Positions 47,253 to 59,483 are shown, counted from the first letter of the stretch. The stretch is DNA of 64,000 nt from Angomonas deanei (GCA_903995115.1 LR877150.1:885001-949000), one strand, 5' to 3'. Notes: generated by a model not told the origin, from the letters alone. Numbers and translations: made by a program.

Positions 47253-49597
47253 ATGGCAAAGTCGAAAAAGAAGGCGTCCGTCCAAAAGCCCGGCAAACTG
47301 ATGTTGAACAATCCGTCCATACCCCCCGAGTTGGATGAGGATATTGACGACGACCTGGCTTTTAACAGTGATGACGAAAAGATGTATGGCCACTTTTTCG
47401 ATCGCAGTGATGCCAAAAAAGCACACGACGACTCCGAATTCCCGGGCGATGACGACGACTTCAGTGAGGACGACGAAAGCTATGACTTGGCGGATGCACT
47501 CGACGAAAGCTTGGCACAGGAGAGGGCGAATTTACCCAAGACATCCTTAAAGAGACGAAGAGGGGAGACCCAAGTTCGTGAAGGGGAGTCGATGTATGGT
47601 ACCGCTGGTAAGGGGGAAGACGGACTTTCCGGATCGTACTCCCGTGCTCTCGCTAGCTTCATGACAAAGAACAAGAAGAACGAGGCTGAGGAGTCCGCAT
47701 TCCAGCGCTTGGAAGGTACATTAAAAAACAAGAAGAACACTATTGTCATGGATGAGGACGACATGACCCGTGAAAAAGTGGATCGAGAGCAGGTCCGCAA
47801 TTTGGTCCAGGAAAACCTGTCCAAGTACAAGCCCATCATTCGCGAGATGAGCTCTTCCAAACATGTTGCGTTCCCATTGAAGCAGGCGAACAGCAACCCA
47901 ATCTCTACCACTATAGGATCTGTCGCCAGCTCCGCTAGTCAGGCACCGACAAAGGAAGTTGGTGAAAGCAGCATGTCTTTTGCTCAAAAAGTGGCACAGC
48001 GAACCAATTCCCTCTTGTCCAGTGCGGGACTTTCCGGGGAGTCCCACGCGAGTGCCCTCTCTTCCCATGACACTTTCGGCGACGAAGTTCCCATCGGAGG
48101 CGGGGAGGAAGAGGGGGAAGGCGTTCCGTCGACAGGTTATATTGCCAAACTGAAGGCGATGCTGGCGGCCGAAAGTGGTCGGCGAAAGCGTTTTAACAAG
48201 ATCAAAAGCAAAACGTACCGTAGGATTCTGAGAAAAGAAAAGGAACGGGAGAAGGAAAAGAAGGAGATTGCCTTTCAGCTTTTGCACCCAGAGTTGGCTA
48301 GAAAGCGCCTTTCGGAGAGTTTGATGAAGGCAAGGGCGGAGGAGCGCGTCACCCAAAAACACAAGAATACCAGTGCGTGGGTGAAGCAAGCGAAGCGGTT
48401 TGCTAAATTCGACGACAACGCTAAAGCTTCCATTCAAGAGCAGCTGAACATCCACCAGAGACTGACACAGAAAATGGAAACGAGGCCGGCGACGATTACT
48501 ACGACGTGGCCGACCGGTTAAGTGAAAACTCTGAGGAGGACGAGGCATTTGTAGACGAGCTGGTTGCCGGCTCCGTCACGGAGGAGTCCCGACGGAAGAT
48601 GGTGAACTCCCTCTTCAAGGAAGGCGACGATGCAACGGCCAATTCCAGTGACCCTTTCGCGAAGGCACGGTCAGAGCTGAAGGGGATGCAATTCATGAAA
48701 AATGCGAAGGAGCGAAGGATGAAGGAAATGCGGGACGAGCTGCAAGCGTTGGGAGACGATGTACAGAACAATACCAGTGAGACGACTATTCCTGCTAAAA
48801 GAACGTCCCAAAAGAAAAAAGACACACTCGAGCGTATCGTCCTTCAACCGGGCAGAGGGGTGGACTGCGGAAAAGTGGCATTAGACCCGGAGAACACTGC
48901 GGAGGAGGCGCTGAATCACGGTGAGCCACTGCCGCAAAGTGAATTTGCGGGCTCACGGGCGCGTGGGGGCAAAATCTCCCATGTGAAGACCATCAAACCG
49001 GAGGCGCCCCGCCCGGCGTCGGAAGAGGAACCCCTCTCCGCGCCCGACAGTGCGGCGGTAGAGGAACGCCCCTACGACGACGAGCTGACCAAGAGTTACC
49101 TTGTGTCCCGCGCGTTTGCTCAGGATGAGGTGGACGGCGAATTTTTACTAAAAAAGAACGCCCAAGTGGACAACGTGGTAGAACCGTTAGACAGGAATGC
49201 CGCCCTTCCCGGCTGGGGCGAGTGGGGCGGTGAAAATCCTTCGCTGAATAAGCGACACAAGGAAAAGGTTGCCCACTACACCCTACAAAAAGAAATTGAA
49301 AAGAGCTTCCTTCTGAAGAGCAGAGCCGATGCATCGTTAGATCACGTTGTGATTAATCACGACGGGGTGGAGTTGGTGCCCGACCGCATGACACTACACA
49401 TGGTCCCCCGCCCGTTCTCCAATGCACAGGAGTTTGCCAGATCGATGCGACAGCCTGTCGGACCAGAGTGGAGTTCCTCCATTGGGTTTAAGGAGGGCGT
49501 TCAGCCACGCGTTGAGGTTCAGCAGGGCCAGGCGGTTGTTCCTTTAGATGTTTCCAACGTACCGAGAAAGAGTAAAACCAAGAGAAGGAAGACATGA
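47253..49597 (+). CDS. UTP14: U3 snoRNP component UTP14, frame broken once
   Basis: A 780-residue SSU-processome protein needed for 18S rRNA maturation, where it activates the helicase Dhr1. Family marks: an acidic N-terminus (DDDDFSEDDESYDLADALDE), YKPIIREMSSSKHVAFPLKQ (the 'kWqpiVk.nr...l.FPL' block), the core KLKAMLAAESGRRKRFNKIK and SKTYRRILRKEKEREKEKKE, then 'ERVTQKHKNTSAWVKQAKRF' (yeast/human: 'ERMTLKHKNTSKWAK'), and the C-terminal GWGEWGG with a PDRMTLHMVPRPFSNAQEF close. The frame changes in the A4 run at 48471-48474; one more A reads QKNGNEAGDDYYDVADRL, which continues smoothly. Since UTP14 is essential in yeast, a real null here is unlikely. Confidence 0.93.
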
Positions 49598-49914
49598 TCG
49601 ACCTTGTACGGAAGCCGCCGCCGCCGCTATAAGATATGTTAAGATATCCCATTAATCGTTTAATATTAACTCTTCTTTTTCCTGTTTGTTGGATTGCTTG
49701 TTTGATGTGCATGCTAATCATGTAAAGGGTAAAAACGGGCACTGAAAAACAAAACAAACGAAAATAATGATTAAAAAAAAAAAAAAAAGAATTTGCATGA
49801 CCAGAAGGTGAACGGAGTCCACATCATTGGGCTATTGTACCACAGGGTGAAAGAATACCTCTATATACACTTGTGTCTCCCTCCTTTTTTGAAATGAATA
49901 GTTTTGTAGTCAAT
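49598..49914 (+). other. Intergenic region
   Basis: A 317-base spacer. Short (CCG)n near 49617, an A run at 49773-49788, and a pyrimidine tract at about 49875-49890 (GTCTCCCTCCTTTTTT) followed by AGs at 49900-49901 and 49908-49909. ATGs at 49894 precede these AGs. No gene seen. Confidence 0.5.
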
Positions 49915-52900
49915 ATGAGCGGTGACTTACAGGTGGCCTCCCTCGTATCGGTACTGTCGGAGTCGTCAGAAGGGATTCCCGACTGCCCCCTCAGCGCATT
50001 TTTGAAAGATCTAAAAAGTCAGCTTCGGGATTCCAAGAGCGGGAATCTCAGCGATATCCTTATCAAAAAGTCAACGGACCTGGTAAAGGAAGAAGAGGAA
50101 CTGAACTCATCGAGGAGTGTAGCCGCCCACACTCACGATAAACTCAAAGCGGAACTCACAAGAATAGAGGCGCAAATGAAGGATCAAACGGCACGACTGA
50201 ACCAAGTACAGCAGCAAAAAAAGCTATGCAAAGTAGCATTGAATATGATTGTCTCTGGTAGTGTGCCTGTGTACTCACCCGATGTCTCTCCAGGCACGAA
50301 CGAGGGTGGCGCCGCCGTGGGTGGTGGTCAGATCCGCACTGTCGTTCGGGAGGAAGAGGACGGGCTTCCCCCTTCCAAGAGTGCACCTGAGCCGTCGCCG
50401 GTGAAGACGCACTTAAAAACGCGCCCCAAAGAAAGTGAAGCGGAGAAAGCGGCTTTACCTCCGGCGTCTCCCCGTTCAACGGTGAGCGGCAACAGCTTGA
50501 TAGCCATGCTTCGGCTCCCCGAAGTCTCGGAGGCCTCCCTGCTTGGTGCGCTGGAAAATTATGAACGCCAAACGTTTACCAGCGAGGATTGGCTCACGGC
50601 GGAAACGTATCCAGAGATTCTAGACTTGCTGCTCGCTCTCTTAAAACACCTACCCGAGCCCCGCCCACCGGTGCAGTTGGCTGAACTTCACATCTTGGGT
50701 AACGTTCTGCAGGCGTCCCCGGGTACCAACGGAAATCAGAACAATACATTGTACACGATTCTCGAGTCTCTCGTTAAAAAGGGCAATGCGATTGTTGTGT
50801 TAAGTGGTCTTTTATCCAGTGTCAATGACGATGTCAAGTGCGAGGCGCTGGAATTGTTGTCGCCTCTCATTTGCGGTACCCAGCCTCTTGTGAACAGCGT
50901 CACCAACTCGGACTTGTTTTCGGTGTCGAGGGTTGACTTTTTGAGGGGAAAAGGGTTAGAACCTCTCGTCAATATTGTTGTGTGTAGCACATCAGAGGCG
51001 GTTCTGGAGAGGGCCCTTGTGTTCCTTTGGGGCTTGCTGTCAAAGGACGAAAAGAGCGACGCGGCGAACAATGGCGGCAGATCAATCCGAACACAGGTAC
51101 GGGAGTTGGGTGGGTTGCGAGCTGTTCTAGATCTCCTCTACACAGACTCCCTCTCGATTTTAGAAAATGTGTGCATGGTGATTGGATACATCACGCGTGA
51201 GGATGTGTCTAAAAATGAAATTCGCAATATTGGAGGGTTGGAAAAGATTACTGCCACTCTGAGGCACCCATCGGACTCCATCAAAACTAAAATGGCAGGG
51301 GCCGTGTGGAACTGCGCGTCCAACGCGGAGAATCGCGCGTACCTCCGACAGCTGGGCGCTATACCGGCCCTGCTAGAGTTACTCAAGAAGCCCGAGAGGG
51401 AAGCCGATCCCGTCGCCTATGAGTTTGTTCGTGAAAACGCGGCCGGGGCGCTTTGGAATCTAAGTGTAGACGCCGAGAACAAGACCATGATTTTAGAGTA
51501 TGGTGGCGTTCCCATTCTTGTGCAAGTGATGTCTTCCTCGCAAAGCGTGGCGGTGGTGGAGAATGTGTCTGGCACCCTCTGGAACTGCTCCGCCTCGGTG
51601 GAGACACGACCGCTGATTCGAAAGTGCGGTGGTATTCCAGTCCTTTTGAGCCTTATTGATGGCCAGAAGACCACGAAGGGGTTAACCGTGAGTGACAAGA
51701 TTCTGGATAATGCGGCTGGAACGCTTCGTAATTGCGCGATCAATGACCAAAACAAGCCAGCCATCCAAAATGCGGGAGGGGTCGAATTACTCCTACGCAA
51801 GATCAATGAGAGTCTCACGTCGAAGAAGGCGAAACTCCCCCCAAGCACGGTGGACAAGTTGGCGTCGACACTTTGGATTCTGACCATTTCGCCCGACATT
51901 AAGCAAACGATTAGAACATCCGGGGGCATCGAGAGCGTCCTCAACATCCTAAAAAGCTCTTCTCCCGTTCTAGCGGCGGCACCAGAGGACAAGCGGTCGC
52001 CCTTTCCCACCTTTAAACCCGTCAAAAACCTCTCCACGGCGGCAGACTACGAGAAGCAGTATTATTCGCCGAGTGTCCTGCACAAAATCCCGTCGGCCAA
52101 CCCGTCTATAACGGTTTCCATGAGTATTAAAGAAAAGCTCGTCGGCGTCATTCGGAACTGCAGCACCATTCCCGAGAACCGTGTGCCTTTAATTAAGGGG
52201 GGCGCGGTGTCGGCTCTCACTGCCGTCATTTTAGATTGTTATTCCTCGCTGTCCCTCTTCCAGAACGCCACGTCACACAAGAATGGTAGTCGCCTGTGCG
52301 AGCCGTCTGTCCAGCTGAAGGAAACGGCGGCCTCTGCGCTGTGGTATTTGGCCCGGGACGACAAAGTTACCACTCGCGAGCAGGGTGGGTTGGAGCTCAT
52401 GTGTGCCTTCTTGTTGACACCGGGGGCAACCTTCTGTCGTCTTGGAGCAAGCAGCCGGGGCACTCTCCTCCATGTCTGTGAGCAACACGGAGAATCGCGA
52501 CGCCATACGGAACCACGGCGGCCTACTCGCCCTCATCGCACTCGTTGTTGAAAAGGCAGCGACCGAGTACCCCAAAACGGACAACACCGCAGGTACCTCC
52601 CCTGATTTCCCACACACGTATGCCGTGCTGAATGCACTGTTAACGATCCGTAACTGCACCGGTAGCAACGAAGAAAACATCCGACTAGCGGTGGACTTTG
52701 TCGTGAATCGAAAGAGCGAGTTTGGAAATCTTCTTCTGTACGTCGTTGAAAATGGTTCGGAGGAGGCTGCCCGTGAAGCGGTTCTTACCATTAAAAATCT
52801 GTCAGGAGACGCGAAGGCGTGCGAATTTTTCGTGAAGCACTCCGCCGTAAAGATCATTACTAGTTTGTCAGAACGCTCGTCGTCGGATACGGTTCGAAAA

Positions 52901-52939
52901 GCTGCCGTATCCGCCTTACACACGTTGAAGAAGAAATAA
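49915..52939 (+). CDS. Armadillo-repeat protein, frame broken once
   Basis: About 1007 residues in two frame segments. An N-terminal coiled coil (residues ~45-110) and a disordered linker are followed by about ten armadillo repeats from ~50500 to the end. Typical repeats: AGAVWNCASNAENRAYLRQL then GAIPALLELLK; AAGALWNLSVDAENKTMILE; VSGTLWNCSASVETRPLIRK; AAGTLRNCAINDQNKPAIQN. The break lies in the G5 run at 52422-52426; with four G it reads TPGQPSVVLEQAAGALSSMS, restoring the expected repeat. ARM repeats form a peptide-binding superhelix and several flagellar proteins (SPAG6/PF16, ODAD2) have them, but no ortholog is clear. I chose the ATG at 49915 because earlier in-frame ATGs precede the likely acceptor AG. 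Confidence 0.8.
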
Positions 52940-53318
52940 ATTTGGCCGTTCTTTTGACAGGGACAAAGTGTTCCCTCCAAGAAGTCAATTTTTTTTTTCT
53001 TGTTTAAAAAAGAAGCAATCTAGATTTGTGTTTTGATGGTTTAGTTTCGCTCTGACGTGAGTGTGTGTGTGTATGTGTGCGCGTTTCTGTATTTTGTTAA
53101 TATAGATAATGTACTTTTGTAGTGATAGTATACTAGTGCATGGAGCTGATTCACCACCCTTCAGTCTACCTCGATGTGACTTGTTGCATGGACTCACTAC
53201 CCACTACTGTTCTTCCGCCCCTCACTTTTGCTTCATTGGTGTTGTTTTCTTTTCCTGTTCACCCCAAAGATTAGTGAATAGGAATAATAATAAATATATA
53301 ACCATAATAAAACAGCCA
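52940..53318 (+). other. Intergenic region
   Basis: A 379-base spacer with T runs at about 52988-52999, a GT/GTGT stretch at 53060-53080, and a pyrimidine-rich stretch at about 53205-53265. No gene seen. Confidence 0.5.
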
Positions 53319-54038
53319 ATGCCCACACCAGCTAGAGATGTAAGTGCAGCAGCACCCCTGTCTGTCGTACTGTCCAGTGAAAAAGAAAAGTTACCATCCA
53401 CCGATTATATTCGGGTGGTTTCTCTGACCGCCAACAGTGACGAAAAGGTGATTAGAAGTGATTTTGCCCTGCACAACCGGGGAGCCCGTCTCTGTCGTCT
53501 GTTGGAGCCTCTTCTGGATTCTATCGATGTCGATTTCAAATCTAAATTTGATCCCATCACCGGCCCTATTCCACCCCTTACACTCCCCCAAGCCACGGAG
53601 GAAGGTTGTGCGTGTGTGTTCAAGTACCTCGACCTACTGCAGACCCGTGTCCCGACGCTGATCAGCAAGCCGCTGCGGGCACCGTTAGAGGAGTTGGTGC
53701 AACCGTGGGAGATGAACTTTTTGATCAGTGACTGCTTTGGACTCCCCGCCTCCCCCGATAGCTTCAAGTCAACCAGTTCCTTTGCGCGTGAATTGGTGAA
53801 AAAGGGAAACCAACCACTCGACCGCATCTTAGAGGTGGCCATGTTGGCGGACTTTCTTATCATTGACCATTTACGCGATTTAACCTGTGCTTTCGTGGCG
53901 TCGTTAGGATTGTCCGCGTCCACAGACAAGGACCTGATGTGCCTCTGTGGGTTGGGAGCCCCTGTCACCGACGACGCACTGGAGCCATTGTACTCCCAGT
54001 ACCCCTTTTTACGGTCGCAAGATATCGATTATTGCTGA
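53319..54038 (+). CDS. SKP1/BTB-fold-like protein
   Basis: A 239-residue protein with a divergent SKP1-type layout. An N-terminal POZ half (YIRVVSLTANSDEKVIRSDF, with LPQATEEGCACVFKYLDLLQ where SKP1 has 'V....L.kViewc.hH') is followed by the SKP1-dimerisation-like helices 'LDRILEVAMLADFLIIDHLR' and DLTCAFVASLG, paralleling 'LfeLilAAnyLdik.LldltCktvA'. SKP1 is the adaptor linking F-box proteins to cullin-1 ligases. The long middle segment and weak POZ core make an F-box partner uncertain; Elongin C or a KCTD-like fold are alternatives. The start is the ATG at 53319; the in-frame ATG at 53109 lies upstream of the pyrimidine stretch. Confidence 0.6.
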   Translation: MPTPARDVSAAAPLSVVLSSEKEKLPSTDYIRVVSLTANSDEKVIRSDFALHNRGARLCRLLEPLLDSIDVDFKSKFDPITGPIPPLTLPQATEEGCACVFKYLDLLQTRVPTLISKPLRAPLEELVQPWEMNFLISDCFGLPASPDSFKSTSSFARELVKKGNQPLDRILEVAMLADFLIIDHLRDLTCAFVASLGLSASTDKDLMCLCGLGAPVTDDALEPLYSQYPFLRSQDIDYC

Positions 54039-54280
54039 AGATACCGTGTATATAAGTTTCAATAGGTCGACCCCTGCGTGGTGTAGGCTATCGTCTCCCC
54101 CTCTGTGGAGTTTGTTTGTTACGTGTTCTTTTCTGTTGGTTGATTTTCCTAATCGTTCTCATTCTTCCTCCATTCTACTCTGCGTGCATACAACGAATAC
54201 ATCAGTTTTTTTATTATTTTTATTATTATTATTATTATTGTTAATTTCTTTTTCCTATTGTATAGCTATCCGTATCGTTT

Positions 54281-57200
54281 ATGATTCACACGACATTGTC
54301 TTCTTCCAGTTCGCTCAATGAGGACTCCATGTCCCACAGTAGTGCGTCCACGGCGGGCCCCCCACCCGATTCCCCTAGAAACACGGGCCGGTTCCCCCGC
54401 AACTCCTGGAACTTGGCCACGGCGCGACAGTACAACAGCGAGAATGAGCGGGAAGATAGTTTGACCGGGTCGTATACGTCGAGAAATCTAAATCAGACGG
54501 ACAGTTTCAAGCCGTCTCCGTTTCATACCAACAGTAATAGCAACAACACCGGTAGTTTTGGCCTCAAACCAGGACATAATCGTAGTCTAAGCAACACCAT
54601 CGCCTCCGTTTCACCCATGGGGAGCTCCGTGCAACCCGAGTGGGGCCGGTCGTTCCGTTTGTTTAACCTCCGACCTCTCACCAACTCCCGTCAGAGGGAA
54701 AGTGGTAGCATGTATCGTTCCGTTTTTCACGGCAGGGGCACCTCGTCCTCACTGGAAACAGATAGAAATGGATTTTTTAACATGTCCACTCACCAAAGAC
54801 AGAACAGCATTTTTAGCTCCACGTTTAACGGACAGGGCTTCTCCTTTTCCGCCGCCCCCGTCGATCTCAAGGCGAGTGCTATATTCTCCGCCGGCACCCC
54901 TCTTCCTTCCCAGGGCGTCCAGAGATGCAGTAGTCCGAACCTCTCTGTCACACACTGCTCCACCAGTCTGGTGATAACCCCCCGGACCACGCACAGCGGA
55001 CAGATTAACATTGCGCTAGCGGAGTTTGCGCTGGGTGGTGGACAAGGCTTTGCTGAGAATCTTTCGATGGCGCAGCGAGAACTGGATATGACATTCTCGT
55101 TGCTGCAGTCCCACTTGAGCATGAACGGCAGCACGATTATTGTCGGGGATAAGAACCACCCGCTGGAAATCAAGAGGGGGGCTATCATTGGGTCGGGAGG
55201 TTTTGCGAAAGTGTTTGTGGGGTTAAACACCGTTAAGAGAGAGTTGGTGGCCATCAAAGAGATTGACATTGCGGACATTGACAATGTGTCCGCCCTCAAC
55301 AGCGTGGAGGAGGAGTTTTGCCCTTTTGCGATCCGTCTCTCATCCCAATATTATCAATTATTATTTCTTTGAACACAGTCGATCGAAGAAGGTGTGTCGC
55401 ATCGTGATGGAATTTCTTGCTGGGGACTCTACACTCAACTTGCTTCAAAAGTTTGGCCCGCTGACGGAAACCATTCTCCGAAAGTTGACCAGAAATTTGC
55501 TTCAGGCGATTGCGTTTATTCACAAGGAAGGCATATTTCACCGCGACATCAAACCGGCGAACATTCTTGTAAGCCACAAGGGGGTTGTGAAGTTGTGTGA
55601 TTTTGGGTGCAGCAAACGGGTGGAGGAGTTGAGCAAGGCGTCTAGTTGCATTATTGGCACTCCTGTCTATATGGCCCCGGAGCTGATAAAGGGAGAGGCA
55701 AATCACAAGGCGGATATTTGGTCAATGGCCTGCTCGCTTTTCGAGCTAGGCACTGGATTACTCCCGTGGTACCACTCTGGTGTAAAGGATCACCTACCCT
55801 TGATGTTTTACATCACGACCACGTCGGAAACTCCCCTCGTTCTACCCGCGCAAGACAACGTGAGCGAATTTTCGCCGGAGTTTATGGACTTTATGGAGCA
55901 GAGCTTTATTCGAGACCCCGACAGACGTCCCGAAGCTAGCGAACTGCTGAAACACCCGTGGATTGTTGGAACAAAACTTCCCCCGAAAGTCTCCAAGACC
56001 TCCGCGCTGTACGCCTATCTCCAGAATGAGAAGATCAACGGACTAACGAAGCCCACTCGATCCTCCGGCGGCGACGACATTGACGGTGGCGAGAGTAGCG
56101 CCAGTCGTGAAAGTGCACCGAGTCCCCCAGTGGAAACCAGTGCCTCGGTGTATGACGAGGCCGTGTGCCAGCAAGAGCTGGAGGTGGTGGCGGCGTCTAT
56201 TAGTGTTGACCTCTGCAGCAACTTGATGCTGTCGAACGACACCGTTTCCCGGCAGCTGGAGCAAAAGTTTGCGGAGCACTCGGATTACTCTCCCTCGAAC
56301 TCGCAGCAATCTCCTTCGGTGAGCAACCGGGGGCCCATCAGCACCAGTGTGGGAGACATAGGCTCTCTCAACGTCTCGCCAGAAGTATCCATGGTCCACG
56401 AGAACTACTTTTACCCCCAGGCGTCATTTGGGGCCTCCGGAGGGACGTTCGTCCTCCCGACAGAGGGCTTCTCGTACGGCACCCAGCAGCAGTATTTACG
56501 CATCAACGACGACGGAAACTTGGATTTCGCCACCTTTCCCGATGATGACAATGACATCTTCACAGAGACATACAACTTGCGCTCGGTCAGCGTGGATAGC
56601 AGTGTACTGACGACGCCACAGCTGATGAACCACATGATGACACCGGGGAAGAACAGCTCCTTCAGCCGTGGCAGCTTTCTCCCGCCACCGACGGAAAGGG
56701 GAAACACACCACAGCGAATGTCCCCCGGCCATGCGTCGAAAGGCGAGTCGCCGTACCGAACCGGTCAAGGCTCCCGCCCGCCGCCCGTCCTCACGAATTT
56801 ATCTCCGTCCCTTTCGCCGTCCGGGTTTAGCAACTCTCCCCGTATTTCGCAGACGGCCTCCTTGTCGTCCAGCGCCCGACTTGAGTTTCCGTTTTCTCCC
56901 CGTTCACCCGTCTCCCCGCAGAGCTCGGGCGTTCACCCGTTCCCACTCAAGTCCAAGGCCAACGCAGAGGGCAAGCTCAACATGTCTTTTTGTGTCAATA
57001 CAGCGCCTGGCCAGGAAATCAACGTCGATCTGAGCTTCGACGTGAATGATGTTCAATGCAAAATGGTGGACAACCAGCCAAACTACGTTGTGGCGATGAC
57101 GGATAACATCAAAGGGCAAATTGCGAATAAAATTAAGGAAGTGTCGTCGAGAGGAGGGTTGAGTGGTAATTCATCGCCGTCGTCGGTGAATAATCGGACC

Positions 57201-57455
57201 CGCGATATGCCCCGTAACTCCACCGGGTCCCACTTCTACAATAGCCCGAATTGGAATAGTGCGGCGAGTAATAACCGTCAAAGTGTACCGAAGCTGAGAG
57301 GGCGCTATTCGACGGGTGGGATTCCCATAACGAGTGGTGTACCCCATAGCGGGTTCGGGGATTCTGGCTCATCCCTGGCGTCCCGGTGCTCTACCCCTGC
57401 TGGCAGTCTGACAAGTGGGACTCCTCACATCTCTCCACGAAACAGGAGAAATTAG
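54281..57455 (+). CDS. STE11/MAPKKK-type protein kinase, frame broken once
   Basis: About 1057 residues in two frame segments joined in the T4 run at 55316-55319 (with three T: VEEEFALLRSVSHPNIINYY). A disordered Ser/Asn-rich N-terminus (~1-290) leads to a kinase domain at about 293-563. Motifs intact: GSGGFAKVF, the Lys in LVAIKEIDI, HRDIKPANIL, LCDFGCSKR, GTPVYMAPEL, KADIWSMACSLFELGTG and the subdomain XI Arg in PDRRPEASELLKHPWI. 'GTPVYMAPE' with 'DIWS.AC' points to the STE11 (MAPKKK) group, which starts MAP-kinase cascades. The long C-terminus is Ser/Pro-rich with many SP/TP sites. The break falls in the kinase N-lobe, between the VAIK Lys and the alphaC Glu region, so an uncorrected product would be dead. 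Confidence 0.88.
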
Positions 57456-57717
57456 CCCTTTTCCATTTCCCTCCTTATTGGATGGTTGTATTGCCACGTT
57501 TCTATGTACATTGTACTAATATATTTTTTTTTGTGGCGTTTTTTTTTTTTTTTTTAGTTCCATTTGTATCATTGTATTTTTTTTTGTTGGATGTCAACTC
57601 TTCTGTCAGGCGCCTTTCTACCGTTTGTGTTGAAGAAGTGTGACCAGCGATAAAATCTGCTGTCTTCCCCCCCCTCCCCTCTCTCAACGGATTGATAGTG
57701 CGAGGTCAAACCCTTCC

Positions 57718-58611
57718 ATGGATTCTCTGATTGCCGGTGCCGCCGCTGGCCTTTTAGTGGACTTGAGCTTATTTCCAATCGACACGGTAAAAACAAGAAT
57801 CCAATCGAAGGATGGCTTTATTGCCTCTGGTGGATTCAAGAACATTTATAAAGGACTCAGTGCTGTGGCAATTGGGTCTGTCCCCGGGGGTGCCGCGTTT
57901 TTCTTTTCGTACGACACGGTCAGATCTGCGCTGTTCAACCGGAACGAAATTGAGATCCAGCGGAATGCCTCTTCGCAAATAAGCTCTACCAGTTTTGCGT
58001 GTCAGGCGATTGCCGCGATGTGTGGGGAAACGAGCGCCTGTTGTATTCGGGTGCCCGTGGAAATGGTGAAGCAGCAAATGCAAGCGGGCTTCTATCACGA
58101 CCTTCGACGGACCCTCATTGGGATCACAAATAATCTGAATCCCTCCGAATTGACGGACAAGCATCGATTTCATTTCCGGGGTATCGGCCACTTATTCTCT
58201 GGGATGCCGATCATGCTGCTAAGGGAGCTTCCATTTTCTGTCATCCAAATGTCTCTCTATGAGCTGTTGAAGCACCGTATCCAGAAGGAGCAGTCGCTGG
58301 CTGGGTGCTACTACTACCTTCTTCCCTTGTCGGGGGCGGTCAGCGGCGGAATCGCCGCCTTTTTGACTACTCCTCTAGACGTGATTAAAACAAGAATAAT
58401 GCTAGACAAAAGTAGGTCTGCGGAGAGTCGCAGCATTTCCACCGTCGTTAAACGGATTGTGGCAGAGCCACAGAGGGCGGGGGATCGTTTCGGTGTTGCT
58501 CAAAAGTTCTTTAGAGGCGCGTCGACGCGCGTCCTGTGGATTTCGCTCGGTGGCGGTATTTTTTTTGGTACCTATGAGTTTACCAAAAAAGTACTCGCGT
58601 CTTCCCGTTGA
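57718..58611 (+). CDS. SLC25A26: Mitochondrial S-adenosylmethionine carrier
   Basis: A 297-residue mitochondrial carrier. Three repeats carry the PX[DE]XX[KR] signature: PIDTVKTRIQ (about residue 20), PVEMVKQQMQ (~115) and PLDVIKTRIM (~220). The details match the SAM carrier: LIAGAAAGLLVDLSLFPIDT (human: '[20 protein letters not shown]'), GGFKNIYKGLSAVAIGSVPG, AAFFFSYDTVRS, CCIRVPVEMVKQQMQ (human: 'CLIRVPSEVVKQRAQ'), LRELPFSVIQMSLYE and 'WISLGGGIFFGTYEFT'. It exchanges cytosolic SAM for matrix S-adenosylhomocysteine and so supplies mitochondrial RNA, protein and quinone methylation. A loop insert lies at about residues 137-155. The start at 57718 matches the family start. Confidence 0.92.
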   Translation: MDSLIAGAAAGLLVDLSLFPIDTVKTRIQSKDGFIASGGFKNIYKGLSAVAIGSVPGGAAFFFSYDTVRSALFNRNEIEIQRNASSQISSTSFACQAIAAMCGETSACCIRVPVEMVKQQMQAGFYHDLRRTLIGITNNLNPSELTDKHRFHFRGIGHLFSGMPIMLLRELPFSVIQMSLYELLKHRIQKEQSLAGCYYYLLPLSGAVSGGIAAFLTTPLDVIKTRIMLDKSRSAESRSISTVVKRIVAEPQRAGDRFGVAQKFFRGASTRVLWISLGGGIFFGTYEFTKKVLASSR

Positions 58612-58895
58612 TGTAAGTCAACTTTTTTTTCCCCCTTCTTTCCTTTGTGTGGGTGTGACTGTGTTTTCTCTCCGATATAATAATAATTTAATAATGATTG
58701 CTCGGCTATGTCATCAGAAAGGGTTACGCTGAATTATTTTCCACTCGGGGAAGCCCTGATGACCTTCCTCCTTTTTTTTTATTTTTGTTTTCTTCTACCG
58801 CTAGTTGAAGTACTTTCCCCCCTTCTCCCTTTTTTTGCTGGAAAGGAAAACAACCAACAATAAAAAATAAAAATAAAATAAATATAGATACAGGT

Positions 58896-59483
58896 ATGAC
58901 AGCTGTAGCACGTAAAACTTTACTACTAGATTTAGACAATACGTTAGTATTGACAACGATTACTTATAACGGTGACGTTTTTGGCGATCTCAACTTCAAA
59001 CTTCTTGAAGAGGACGGGAGTTACTCCGAGTACTGCGTTGTGTTTAGGCACTACGTACAGGAGTTTATCCGGCGTTGCCAAATCTTTTATAACGTTGGAA
59101 TTTTCACCGCTGCGGAGAGAGACTATGCCGATAGAATTTTAGACGTGTTGTGTCCGGACGTACGCCTTCGGTTTTATAGTGAAGATTGCAAAGAGGGTGG
59201 TCACGTGAAGGATCTTACCGCGCTGCGCGGAATAGAGTTTGACCCAACCAGCTTCTTGCTGTTCGACGACAGGGCCCCTGATAACACAATTCCCCATGAG
59301 AATGGAATGTGCTGTCCTTCCTTTATGCACTCGGAGGAGCAAGAGCACGCTTTACAAATATTTGCGGATGTTTTGTGTGACGAACGGTTTCATGGTGTTC
59401 CCGACATACGCGTGCCTCTATCGAAATACGAGCAGGTCCGACAAAACAGAATGAAGTCTCAACAGCCTAATCGTACATGGTAA
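58896..59483 (+). CDS. FCP1/SCP-like HAD phosphatase
   Basis: A 195-residue NIF/FCP1-homology protein of the HAD superfamily, the class that dephosphorylates Ser on targets such as the RNA polymerase II tail. Motif I is LLLDLDNTLVLTT (DxDxT, Asp nucleophile). Motif II is around GIFTAAERDYADRILDVL (SCP: 'ftAs...YAd.v.d.lD'). RFYSEDC matches the 'l.Re.C' stretch. VKDLTALRGIEFD matches 'vKDLs.lgRdl', and LLFDDRAPDN stands for 'iiDNsP.sf', the acidic motif III. No extra N-terminal domain. In kinetoplastids the polymerase II tail lacks the usual heptads, so the substrate is unclear. Confidence 0.88.
   Translation: MTAVARKTLLLDLDNTLVLTTITYNGDVFGDLNFKLLEEDGSYSEYCVVFRHYVQEFIRRCQIFYNVGIFTAAERDYADRILDVLCPDVRLRFYSEDCKEGGHVKDLTALRGIEFDPTSFLLFDDRAPDNTIPHENGMCCPSFMHSEEQEHALQIFADVLCDERFHGVPDIRVPLSKYEQVRQNRMKSQQPNRTW

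Noticed and set aside
47721-48548. A 275-codon minus-strand frame opposite UTP14
   Set aside because: It is a shadow of the highly conserved UTP14 coding sequence, with no recognisable motif of its own.
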